A stretch of 64,000 nt of DNA. It comes from Cryptomeria japonica. Taxonomy: Eukaryota > Streptophyta > Pinopsida > Cupressales > Cupressaceae. The notes under the pieces are model-generated. The model was not told the DNA's origin. It did no database searches and worked only from the letters and a program-made list of their open reading frames with translations. Where the stretch lies: positions 265,143,192-265,207,191 of the forward strand of contig NC_081406.1 of NCBI RefSeq assembly GCF_030272615.1, written 5' to 3'. A program made the translations under genes and the position numbers. Positions 1-11,058 of the stretch are shown here, piece by piece; positions within the stretch are counted from its first letter, which is position 1; each line of letters starts with the position of its first letter.

Positions 1-299
1 TATAAAAATGCTTTTTTCAAGATAATAGTAGGTATTCAACATCTTCAATATTCTACCACAATGAATTTTGTAGGTATTAACCAACTTAATTCCAGAAGAA
101 AACTAAGTTCTTGTATAGTATGTGAGGATGGGCATACAGATAGGAAAGACATGACAATCACCAACACAATACTAAACTCCGTGACAACATCAACATTCTT
201 TTTACCCCATGGTTTTAGTGAAATATATTACATTCATAAAAGACTTAACTTATAGTTCTATGGTCCATTAGGGATTTAAGTGTTTATAAAGTGGACCAA

Positions 300-590
300 G
301 CACATGGTATTTGCATTTTTGGGAGGTAGGTATGGCATTTTGTGTAGTTAAACGAAATATGACTATTAGTTTATGTATTGCAAACATGTATATTGTTTTG
401 TGTAGTAAATAGGGAGATGACTTATAATTTATTTTTTTTGTATGCATGAAGGTCATTTTGTGTAGTAAAAAGGAAGATAAATATAGTTTATGTCTTGGTA
501 GGAATACATACGATTTTGTGTAGTAAATAATAAGGCAACTTAAAATTTATGTCTTGAAAAATAGGTATGTCATTTTGTAGAGTCAATCAA
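300..590. repeat. 59-bp tandem repeat, five units
   Basis: The phrase ATTTTGTGTAGT (or a close variant) recurs near 336, 394, 454, 511 and 571, a spacing of 57-60 bases. The bases between the anchors are also alike (TTTATGTCTTG, GGTATG). This is a short degenerate tandem array. No gene is visible around it, and the flanking 1-300 segment shows nothing else. Confidence 0.7.
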
Positions 591-1605
591 CAAACTATGT
601 AACTAACATACCATGCAATTATGTTGATAATAATGGTATTGTAGCTTTAGAAAAAAAATTGAACATGTTCAAGTTCGAACATGGATAGAGATAACTTATG
701 TATGTTGATTAACCATGCTCACAACAAATATCAACATCTCACTACATAATACTTAGAAGCATGCAATATACGAAAAACCAAGTAAATATTGATAACATAT
801 TTATAAGTATATTATTTATATAGAAATAATTATTAAATTTTCATGTAATTTGATTGTCTTAAAAAAATAAGTTGCTATAATTTATGTAAACAAAAATATT
901 GGTTTTTTTGCTAGAAAGAGAAATTCCAAAGTCCTTGGGCAAGAGACCTTTCAAACAACCATTTTTAAAACCTTAAAAAGCTATGAAATAATATAAAAAA
1001 ATGATATTGAAAAACACTTTAGTTGTACATGTAAACCCATTTCAACCACTAAAAAATTCCTTTGTAAGTTCTTTATAAATGTAGATCCAAACTCTATTTC
1101 TAAAACATGGTCTAAACCATATTTTTTATCATGATAGTTGAACGAATAAAATACACATTTTGGATTATCAAATCTAAACGAGGTACTCTGTAGAATCGAA
1201 TTTTCCAATCACGGGCATAGCTCTAATATATTAAGTTATATTTAATAGTTTCAAATTTGTATTTTATTAGCTCATGCATCTATATATTAAAAACCATATT
1301 TTAGACCCCAAGATTAGGAAAATAAATTTAAAAAGTAATAAAAGTAGTCGTCATTTTCAATCCTTCACCATAAATGGGTCATAAGATGCTAGCAAACCAA
1401 TTACTCTAGAAGGAATCTAAATTGCTTTTAATGTTCCTATTGTTGCATGAAATTGTAGCCCGTTGGAACTAGGTCCAACATTCCAATGACATAATGGAAA
1501 TAACCTCAAGGTGTGCGACCCTTGCAAAATGAGGTCAGATTTGTGGAGAAGGCTATCTTCCTTTCTAATCTAGATGTAGGGGTGTTGATCCAACTCAACA
1601 CTAGA
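591..1605. other. AT-rich intergenic DNA, no feature seen
   Basis: Only short open frames occur on both strands, without recognisable motifs. The last bases, CAACC at 1606-1610, are the left target-site duplication of the adjacent LTR element. Confidence 0.5.
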
Positions 1606-1610
1606 CAACC

Positions 1611-2584
1611 TGTTAGAATCAGGGATCACTGAGAGGGGGGGGTTGAATTAGCGATCTGCCAAAAATCAAATCCACAAAATTATTCTTTATCCACCGGTTA
1701 GCAATGCATAACATAAAAGAACATAAATAAGCAATAAATAAACCATAGATCCACAACACTAGAATTTTTACGTGGAAACCTAGAAAGGGAAAAACCACGG
1801 TGGGGCTAGAACCCACAATATTAATATACTATGGCCAGGAGTACATAAATATTATATAGATTGGGAATGCACTTGCATTTAGGATCATTACCTAGAGCTC
1901 ACTGCTCGATTATAATGACCCAGAAGGCTACAACCTTCAGGGAAGTCTCACTAACTTACAATTTGATTACAATGAGGAAATGCAATAAAATAAACTCTAA
2001 CGTAGCAGCTGACAATGCATGAATGAGTTCCTGTTAAGCACTAGATCTCTAACTGTCCTTGCTCTGCAAATACTCTATTTTTTGTCTCAATCAGCTACCA
2101 GATTATTTGTGAACCAAATGCACACGTGAAACTGTGCCCAATCGCACCAAAACCGGTCGCTACAATTATATTACACCAAAAACCAATCGCCAAATCAATC
2201 TTATATATGTGGTCTTACCAAAAATAATCTCCTCCAAGTCAGCTTCAAGAAGTGTAACGTGTAGCTTCAAGTCGACTTCGATCTCTAAAAAAATATAGTA
2301 CCGTACCAAAAGAGTATAATCACACACTTCCTAAGGATCTTCCCATTCACCGAGATCATAAAATCAATCATCAAAATCACTACAATCATCAGAAATCTTA
2401 CTAGACCAAAACATCATCGAGATAGCCTTGTTTTACCAATTAACTGCCTACCGATTAGTTCTTTCTTCCGAATAAGAGGAATCACAACTGCCGGATCAAA
2501 TCTCCAAGGAGAGTTGCCATCAATGACAACCCTAAACCATAAATTAAGGATCATAAGTCACCGGATGAGTGTCAATTTCCAACA
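1611..2584 (-). repeat. 3' LTR of the pol-less element
   Basis: It begins TGTTAGAATC and ends TTTCCAACA on the plus strand, giving TG...CA ends. It is collinear over its whole length with 7760-8697. Near its left edge, GATCACTGAG and CAGTGATC-like sequence around a G run forms a short inverted repeat shared with the solo LTR at 9650. Confidence 0.88.
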
Positions 2585-3178
2585 ATCTCCCCCTTTGTCA
2601 TTGATGGCAATACCTATGAAAAATAGCTAAGTGTTGAAACCTGAACACCGAATCAAGAATAAAAAATTATAAGGCTCCCCCTTAGATCAATAATCCAAAA
2701 ATCTACATCACCAAACGGTACACTCCTTACACAATCAGCCTATACATTTTTCACCTTATCTCTCCCACTTTGACAACAATGCCAAAGATAAGATGTGAAG
2801 CAAAATTTCTTGTACATATATACACACTGGATGACCAGATCCATACATACTTAAGTACATCTACATAAGAAATATTAACGAACCCAAAATAGGTGTTCCA
2901 ACCTGTTTGCAATTTCTCCAAAATTGAAACAAAACCATTCAAAACATAAGCATGAAATTCTATTGCTACAATCTCAGTTGGGGTCTCCAAGACACATTTT
3001 GAATACAGTCCATCTTATGGTACACTAAGGTGTCTAATCGGGGACCAATTAGGTTCCGAAGTTCACCTTTCCACCTAACCATTTTCTCCTTCTCCTTCTC
3101 AAAATTCCTAATCTGCTCCGTAATAGTCAAAATTTGGCCTTCAATATTGTTGGTTAAGTTAGTTGTAGGGTCATAAGC

Positions 3179-6147
3179 CTAAGAAATCTGAGCTAACTGA
3201 CCTCTACAATTATCTATTTGCTTATCTATTTCAGTGGAAAATTTTGTCAAAACTAGACAAGACTTATAAATCTTACCGCCTTCCATTAAGGCCTCATCAA
3301 TTAGTTTTAATTCTTTATCAAGATGGGCCTTATCATTGCTAATCATTTGTAAAAATGTTTGTACTTTGGCATCTTTGAATTTCTCCATAGTCTGGCTAGT
3401 TGATGCCTTAGTCAAAGAATCAAATTGAGAGGATATGTGATCGATTAGGTGTTGAAGCTTATTAGATGAACTGGTATCAACATTGAGTTGTAGTTCTGGT
3501 ATCACCTGTTTCAAAACTGAAACTGTTTTCTCAATGAGTCTCTTCTCTTCTAATTCAGATTGCACTAACTCTTGACTAGCTTGAGCTTGGAGAGCAATAG
3601 CAACAATCATCCTTTCTGCCAGAGACATTTGATTGAAGGGCTTGTCAAAACTGATGTTAAATTCAGGAAAACTCCCTTGGATTTGAGTTTTTGAAGTGTC
3701 AATTGTCATGAGGATTGGAGTCTTTGTTGTTTTTGCTTTCCCTTTGATTTGTTCCTCCTGTTTTTCCTCTTCTTTTTTCTCGGCCTCTTGCCCTTCTTTA
3801 CCTTTATCCTCTATGGGTGCTTCCCGTGCACCGATGTCACCACTTGGTGCACCATCCTCTTCCTTAGCTGATTTTTCATTTCCCTTATCTGCCTCAACCT
3901 CTATAGAGTCCAAAATTTGTTGCTTTGCAACATCCTGAGTGTCTTCCTCCTTATTTTCATCTTGCATTGGAGGATTCTCTGACTGAGTGGCTGTGTCATG
4001 TGAATTAGATTCTACTGGTCGATTATCAGTGAGAAATTTATTCCAAATTTCACTGGTTTCTCTTCTTATTTCCTCTACTCTTCCAACCATCAAGTTGTTG
4101 ACTCTGTGTTTGCTCCTGAATTCCTTTTTATTCGCTAGCAAAATTAATCTATCAATTTCTTCAATAGTGATACTAGTGCACTGATTGACCAATTCACTTT
4201 CGTTTATTTCTCTATCCATCTGACCTGCAAATTTTCTTCTAGCATCAATTATACTGTATAGATATTTTGGAAGGTATCTTTCTAATTCAATTAAATCTTT
4301 ACTAAATACATCCATATACAAAACTACAACTTCCTTAATCTATCTTTTATCCTTATCATCCATATTTTCATAGTATATAGAAATATTCTTCAAATTTTCA
4401 TCTTTAATAATTTCATCTATTAACTCTTGAGTATACAAAGGAGGAATAATATGATACTTGCTTTGGGTGGTCTCCATCTTACCGGATTCAATTGCCTCGT
4501 CCAAGTTAGATTTTATCTTTCTTCCTCACTTAGGCTTGCTTACCAAAAATAGGATCAGACTTTGCCCTCTTCTCCTTCAACCCTTTCGTCTCAGCACTGG
4601 ATTGAGGTTTCCAGATCACCCTTGCAAATTCTCATTTCTTTGGGGCCTTTGGAATGTCTAAATCTAACTCAGTTTCAGATGCCACCAGGGAAACTACAAC
4701 ATACTCTCTCTAGGGTTTCTGCTTCTTCCTCAAAACACGTTTGTCCTCATTAGATGAACCAAAGGGTTCTGATTCAGCCGGAGGTGTCTTCACCGAAGCG
4801 AGAGAAGACCCTGTCACCTTTGCTTTGACTGGAGCTGGTGTAGTCTTTTGTTTCTTCACCTTTTCAACTACATCCCTTGCGGCTCTTGCAACTCTGACTT
4901 TCTCTCTCGGGTGACCTTCCTCAATGAGGATTTCCTCCACTATCTTAGCCGCCTTCCTTTTCCTTGTCGGTTCAGTGAACTTGGTGTGCAGTTCCATTAA
5001 TTTTTCTTTGCAAGTTCTGAACCTTTCTTCTTTGGAGTCTACCAGAGTGTTCAACAGGTGTTGTGCATAGGCATCTAAAGTTCCTACATCAACCTCATAG
5101 CCCATAAGCATGATCCACACCGTCTGGGGCTCAATTTCCTCCATGAGACATTCATCTTTATTCACCATAAAACAAATTATCCCCTCATATTTCTTGACAA
5201 TTTCCTTTGGGATTCTGACCCTCTGCTTCGTATTGTCTTGAAAAGTCTTGAAGAATGCTCACAATGCAACATTTTGAGTGTCCCTATTCCCAAGATTATC
5301 AAGTCCCTACTTTATCTGTTGGGCCACCAGTCTGTCAAAAGCCCACTGCACTTTACTGGTTCCGGGAATCTGATTCAAGAAGTAAAGTGCCAGACAGGTA
5401 ACCAAGGAACCAAATTTGAAGACACACTTTTTGTCTTGCTTAATTGTCTTCAAATTTATCATCTTCCTCCAGTAGAACACTACACAGATCATAGTGAGCA
5501 TCTTCTTTAACCATCTGATAGACTGCATAGATGATTGTGCCAGATACTGAATTCAGTCAGTTAGAATGATATACCTTATAACCAATGACCATCACAACAA
5601 ACTTGACATCATCATCCTCGATTGTGTTGATCTTCATCAAATGCCCATCAAATTCTGCATCGGTTAACTTGTTGACCATAGGGTTTGTGACCTTTCGAAG
5701 CCCTTGCTTGTCACTAGTTTGATTCAAACAAGTTACCGCCCTAATTTCCTCTAAAGTGATCTTATAGGGTTGGTCAAGCCATATAAACTCTGCATGAATT
5801 CTGCTTAACACATACCTCACCCATTAATTTTCATCGAATGACGAAAAGTTTATGAACTTAGTGAAACCCTTTCTCTGTAACTCCACAAATTTTGGCTTGG
5901 GGTTACTGATTTCGTCCATGATACTGTCGGTATAAAGATCCAAAATGTCTTCAATGTCGGTTTCCTCGATCTCACAGTGAATATAGGCCTGTATATCATC
6001 TACATGCAAAATTTTGTGTGGAACGGATGAGAAAGCTCTAGCCGAGTCATCCTTCATCAATTTGTAAGGATGCTTCTTAAATACCAGACGAGTTCTATCT
6101 TTGACCTCAACAACTAATGGTGTAGCAATGGAAGAAGAGGATGCCAT
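3179..6147 (-). pseudogene. Unknown long ORF of the pol-less element
   Basis: Coding-like sequence covers about 3 kb downstream of the gag block. The N-terminal part begins MASSSSIATPLVVEV and includes the motif WLDQPYKITLEEIRAVTCL near 5720-5790 and KFGSLVTCLALYFLNQIPGT near 5350-5430. A basic middle part near 4710-5168 (KLMELHTKFTEPTRKRKAAK) follows. The C-terminal 380 residues (3179-4321) are acidic, then coiled coil, with a run of E/K/Q residues. I recognise no enzyme domain. The open blocks add up to far more than expected by chance, so this was a real accessory protein of the element. It is broken in a handful of places. Confidence 0.6.
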
Positions 6148-6545
6148 TTCAAAATTTTAGAAATTCAAGCTCAAAAATGGTCTTCGATAAATACCTCAAT
6201 TGATTGTCGAATGCCCTAGCTCACTTGTTGGATCGCTTTTAGCTCTTTGATTGCCTATAATTCTTGATCGCCTTGTTCTGCAGCTCGAAAACACTATTTA
6301 CAAATTGAAGAATAACTATCGTATTTGCCCTTTTAACTTTGCAAACCCTAATTTTACTTTGAAATAAATGCACCTTAGATATCCAACCGGATGCCCTGCG
6401 CAACTACCAAATGCTGAAATCAACCATCTGAATCCCGGATATCAACTAAAATTCAATTCTTGCCATCTATAATCCATCGACTACAGATCTCATCAAGGGG
6501 TACTGCAAGATTTGCATGAATTTGCCTCCCCTAAGGCCAAAAGCC

Positions 6546-7495
6546 TTAGTTATCGGATGAGGGTTTTGCACTGGATTCAGGTATAGATCCACCATCTGCC
6601 TTAGATTCATCCTTCTTTACCCACACCTTCTTATGTTGATCTCCGATCTCATCAACCTTTGCCTTTCCATTTTCATCTGATTTGTTCTTTCTTCTGTAGT
6701 ACTTTGCAATGTGATCGATTTTGTTACATGCTTTGCAAACAACATTATTTTGCATAGGTTTGAAGTTCATCTGACTTGGTCTTGTCCTGCACTAATTAGA
6801 AAGATGTCCAAACATTCCACGAGCATATCATCTCTTGTTTTGAAATTTATTTATTACTGCTCTACACATATTTGACTTGTGTCCAAAATGATTGCATATG
6901 AAACAATGACTGATAAAGGTAGATACATTATTCATGTTGTTCATCATTCCATTTTTCATTCTACTTCTGCACTGACTTGCCATATGACCAAATTATTGCA
7001 AGTAAAGCATCTACCATTGAATTTATGAGCATTAGGTTGTCTTACCAGAAGATTCTTGCTCTTCTTCTGATTAAGTTTTGCATTTCCTTGTCTAGATCTG
7101 GAGGATTCACCTTTCTCAAATCCTAGAGCTTGCATATCCTTTCGATGTCTCTGACTTTCCAACATCTCATCAAACCGTGCTGAACTAGCTTTGAATTTGT
7201 CTTTGTATTCATTGGCAGTAGCAAGTTCATCCCTCAGAGTAGTAACCTGTCTTTCAAGTTCTTGACCATTATTCCTTGATTGTGTCAACTCAAGCTTCAA
7301 CAGATCATTCTCATAAGTAAGCCCGAAGCATTCATCAACTCTTTCCTTCAATGATTGTGCCAGATTCTCTTCATTCTTCTTTTGGTCCTCAATCTTCTTA
7401 GTCATCCTCATCACAATGGATTGCATCTCGTTCTTCAAAGCAATATTCTCTCTCTCAAGCTTGTTAACTTCATCAACTTTATCTTGGTATTCCAT
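6546..7495 (-). pseudogene. gag-like block with coiled coil and several zinc knuckles
   Basis: The first 130 or so residues are a heptad-rich coiled coil (many K/E/L, for example EKLERENIALKNEMQ-like stretches). The block then runs into a series of CCHC-type zinc-knuckle sequences. One is complete (CFICNHFGHKSNMC near 6860-6903), and at least two others (CFTCNN..., CKACNKIDHIAK...) are decayed. Zinc knuckles bind RNA in retroelement nucleocapsids, so this is the packaging protein of the element. It is a fossil and is broken. Assignment to gag is an inference from knuckle type and position just after the primer-binding site. Confidence 0.65.
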
Positions 7496-7740
7496 GATCT
7501 AATCTTCTTTCTCCTTTAACTTGTCCATCAATTCCTTCCTCTTCTCTCAAGAGACGTTTGATTGATCTTTCAGGTCATTAATGAAATCATCGGCAACATT
7601 CAAGTTCTTCTTCAAAGTACAAATCTCATTTCTAGATGCATTAAGATCCTCAAGTGCCACACTGAGTTATCCTGAAAAACCAGAATCCATTGAATCAATC
7701 TCCTAGATATTCTTTAAGCAGTTAAGCTTCCTTAGAGGAA

Positions 7741-7758
7741 CTAGGCTCTGATACCAAT
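7741..7758 (-). other. Primer-binding site (initiator tRNA-Met type)
   Basis: The minus strand reads TTGGTATCAGAGCC immediately inside the 5' LTR. TGGTATCAGAGC is the classic plant LTR-element primer site complementary to initiator methionine tRNA. It fixes the minus orientation of the element. Confidence 0.85.
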
Positions 7759-7759
7759 T

Positions 7760-8697
7760 TTTAGAATTAGGGATCACTGAAAGGGGGGGTGAATCAGTGA
7801 TCCACAGGAAATCAAATCCACAAACTTATTCTTTATCCACCAGTTAGCAATGCATAACAGAAAAGACCATAAACAAGCAATAAATAAACCACAAATCCAC
7901 AACACCAAAATTTTTACTTGGAAAACCAGAAAGGGAAAAACCGCAGTGGGGCTGGAACCCACAATATTCATATACTATGGCCATGAGTACTCAAATATTA
8001 CATAAATGGGGAATGCACTTGCATTCAAGCTCACTACCTAAAGCTCACTACTCAATTGCAATGATTCGGAAGGCTACAACCTTCAAGGAAGTCTCACTGA
8101 CTTACAATTTGATTACAATGAGGAAATGCAATAAAATGAACTCTATAGTAGCATCTAATAATGGATGAATGAGTTTCAATTAAGCAGTACATCTCTGACT
8201 GTCCTTGCTCTGCAAATACTTTGTTTCTATCTCATTCAACTACCAGATTATTTGTGCACCAAATGTGCATGTGAAACTGTGCCCAATCACACCAAAAATT
8301 ATTGCCACAATTGTATTACACCCAAAATCAATTGCCAAATCAATCTTATATATCTGGTCTTACCAAAAAATGATCTCCTCCAAGTCGGCTTCAATCTCTA
8401 GCAAAACATAGCACCGGACCAAAAGAGTATAATCGCACGCTTCCTAAGGATCTTCCCATTCACCAAGATCACAAAATCAATCACCAAAATCATCGCAATC
8501 ATCAGAAATCTTACCGGACCAAAACATCACTGAGATAGCCCTGTTTTATCGGTTAACTGCCTATCGGTTAGCTCTTGCTTCCGGATAAGAGGAATCACGA
8601 TTACTGGATCGAATCTCCAAGGAGAGTTTCCATCAATGACAACCCTAAACCATAAATCAAGCATCAAAAGTCACCAGATGAGTGTCAATTGCCAACA
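7760..8697 (-). repeat. 5' LTR of the pol-less element
   Basis: This is the partner of 1611-2584 and is slightly shorter because of internal deletions. It ends in CCAACA, followed directly by the TSD copy CAACC at 8698-8702. It lies next to the primer-binding site. Confidence 0.88.
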
Positions 8698-8702
8698 CAA
8701 CC

Positions 8703-9130
8703 CTGTAGCTAATACTACTCTATCAATTTTCAAGAGGAAAAGGATAAAGAATACAAAAGAGTAAAGGGAATTAATTCACCATGTTGGGAGCGTGTTTCCT
8801 CCTGCCTATTGCATAAAGAATCAATGAAATTAGTAAGGAAATATATGCAATTCTATATTTGACCAGCTTAAGAGAAATAAACATGAGGTTTAGGGCCTAC
8901 AGGACACCAAAAAGGGAAGAAATAAATCATAACCAACACTTGCAACATATTAACACAAAATATCAACTCTAAAAAAAGATAAATTTCATATATGCATAGC
9001 GGTAACAAGTTTTACATAGTATACATGCACAAAGAGGAGGTAGAAACAATGCATTTCATTAATAAAGAGGCATAGGTTGAGTTACAATAGCAAAATTGCA
9101 AAAAAAAGAAGAAGAATTTGCTAAGAACTA
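8703..9130. other. Intergenic, no gene seen
   Basis: The sequence is AT-rich with no long open frame or recognisable motif. It lies between the TSD of the pol-less element and the small TIR element. Confidence 0.5.
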
Positions 9131-9139
9131 AAAAAGAAC

Positions 9140-9437
9140 ACAGGGGGCTTCACTTTGTGAGCCTGGGTTATAGCACATGCATTCATGGCATACTAAAGAA
9201 TCCCCGTATTTAAAAAAAATATTGCCCTAAACTCCTTTTTTGTCACCCCATCCCAAAACACAACGTGAATTTAAAGCCCCCCTATTTTTGCCAAATATTT
9301 TATTTTTTCATAGCCCAAATTAAAAAACCCCCTATTTTCATCGAAAGGCAATAAATTGTATCCTCATTTTCGGGATATTAAACCCCCCAATATGAATGCA
9401 TGTGATATAATATTGAATAGTTAGTGAAGCCCCCATG
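9140..9437. mobile_element. MITE, Mutator-like, 298 bp
   Basis: The terminal inverted repeats are ACAGGGGGCTTCACT at the left and the complement of CATGGGGGCTTCACT at the right. An inner inverted match, CACATGCATTCAT, occurs in both arms. The flanks carry a perfect 9-bp direct repeat, AAAAAGAAC, at 9131-9139 and 9438-9446. A 9-bp TSD is the signature of Mutator-like transposons. No protein is encoded, so it is a miniature non-autonomous copy. The centre is rich in CCCC(T)ATTTTT-like runs. An 8-bp TSD reading (hAT) cannot be fully excluded. Confidence 0.85.
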
Positions 9438-9649
9438 AAAAAGAACCCTTACAATGAGGCTTGGCAATCTATTTATTCACTTCTAAGCATCAAAAGGAGA
9501 GAAGGTATTTGAAAGATCAAGAAAATCCTAACTTTCACACCACTGGTCAAATGTAGACACGTGGAAACCCACCAAATCTGGTTTGGCTGACCAAGGGGGT
9601 GTGTATAACATTCCTGACACCACATCAACACCTAACATTGATTACTTAT

Positions 9650-10527
9650 TGTTAGGGTTCCCACAGATACTGAGAGGGGGGGGGTGAATCAGTATCTGAC
9701 TGGTAATGAAATTTTCTTAAAACTGAATATGCAGAACATAAAGTAACAGTATACCGGTATGCAAGAATTAATGTAAATAACAGAATCAAAAACATCCACA
9801 TGAAAAGAACACCATAACACAAGATGTTTAACGAGGAAACCCGGTGTGGGAAAACCTCGGTGGGATTTGTGACCCACAATATTCACTTACTGGCCAATAA
9901 GAGAATATTACTTACAATAGGGGCCTGCACATGCAGGAAGGCCAACTGCCTAGAGCACACTGCTCAATAAGAAGTCAAACTGACTTACAATGAGGATTAT
10001 GCAAATCCAATGATCTGTACTGCTTTACAATAGCATCTTCAATGCCGGATTCAGTACCGGTTCTTGCTCTGTTCTTTACATATACCCTTGACCTACAATT
10101 TGCACATTAGGTCTTCCTTATAATTTATTATGTTTCCTATCCATATCTTACAAATGTCTACAATGATCTCTTTTATATACAAGAGTCATTTTACAATTTG
10201 CCAAGTCGACTTACAATAATAAACAAAATATTACATATCAAAAATCCTGTCGGCCTCTATGCCGGTATACATATTTCCTTCTGTGCTGGTGTACATCTTC
10301 TATGCCGGTGCCGGTGTAGATTGATCTTGCTGATGCCGGTGCACTGTCTTGTTTGAATAATGCTTTGCCGATATAATGTCTTGTCGGTGCCATAGGATTT
10401 GCAAGGTTGCCTGTGTAATGCTTTGCCGGTACAATGTCTTGCTGGTGCCATAGGATTGCAAGGTTGCCATCAATGACAAAACCTTCAATCACACACAATG
10501 TCTCATTGGAGTGTCCATATGCCAACA
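9650..10527 (-). mobile_element. Solo LTR, 878 bp
   Basis: It has ends TGTTAGGGTT and ATGCCAACA and a perfect 5-bp TSD, CTTAT, at 9645-9649 and 10528-10532. The first 250 bases resemble the LTRs of the 1611-8697 element (G-run flanked by GATACTGAG and CAGTATC, then AACGAGGAAACCC...AAACC). It therefore belongs to the same broad LTR group, but no interior or second LTR remains. This is the product of recombination between two LTRs. Its centre-right has short CCGGTGC/ATGCCGGT-rich repeats. The orientation is inferred from that resemblance. Confidence 0.88.
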
Positions 10528-10532
10528 CTTAT

Positions 10533-11058
10533 ATGTTTGAGTGCAAAAAGGAAGAAGATTGCTCACAAAATCCATGATCTAAAGAAAAAGCTCCAACAAA
10601 GGGGGTGCATGTAGGTAATAGATGAGGTATGGATGCCATATATCTCCTCAGGATCAATGAGAATGTGTTTAAGAATTTTCATGTAGCCCCAAGATTTGAG
10701 ATTTGGCAGTTGGGGGAGTTGTTGAGCATTTAAGAGGTTTCTGCAGTTTGAAAACACACCATCACAATTGTTGTTGGGGTTTAGGGGCAACCCTGCCATC
10801 ATGCTAATGAGTAAGTCACCACAAAAACATGACCTTGAAGAGATTAACCTTGTTTGGGATTGGGCCTCAGGCCTCCCATATGCCACTTATTGAAGGTGAG
10901 GGAAAGAGGCAAGAGGAAAGGTGAACACCGAGGATCAAAAGACTTTAAGAAAATGAAAGAAAAGTGACTGGGATTGTGGTTGGAGTTTTTCCTTGACTCT
11001 TACCATAGAGGTAAGGATCAAGGAGAAAAATCCTCCCAAGATCATCAAAAGCAAGGCT
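10533..11058. other. Intergenic, start of a degenerate repeat field
   Basis: No supported gene is present. From about 10,900 on, phrases such as CTTGACTCTTACC and AAGGATCAAGG begin, which belong to the degenerate repeat that continues to 13.2 kb. Confidence 0.4.

Larger units (their letters stand above)
1611..8697 (-). mobile_element. Non-autonomous LTR retrotransposon fossil without pol
   Basis: Two direct LTRs (1611-2584 and 7760-8697) flank a 5.2-kb interior. The 5-bp TSD CAACC is seen at 1606-1610 and 8698-8702. A primer-binding site matching initiator-tRNA-Met type sites lies at 7741-7758 on the minus strand, and a purine tract lies beside the left LTR at 2585-2600, so the element reads right to left. 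The interior encodes a gag-like block with zinc knuckles, then a long unknown ORF, and ends in coiled coil. No protease, integrase, reverse transcriptase or RNase H motif was found, so it must have moved using enzymes of another element. The coding blocks are broken in several places. LTR divergence is roughly 10% in the part compared by eye, which suggests a fairly old insertion. Confidence 0.88.

Noticed and set aside
3696-3938. Open frame on the plus strand opposite the coiled-coil ORF
   Set aside because: It is the Ser-rich mirror of an acidic low-complexity stretch in the minus-strand ORF; no independent support.
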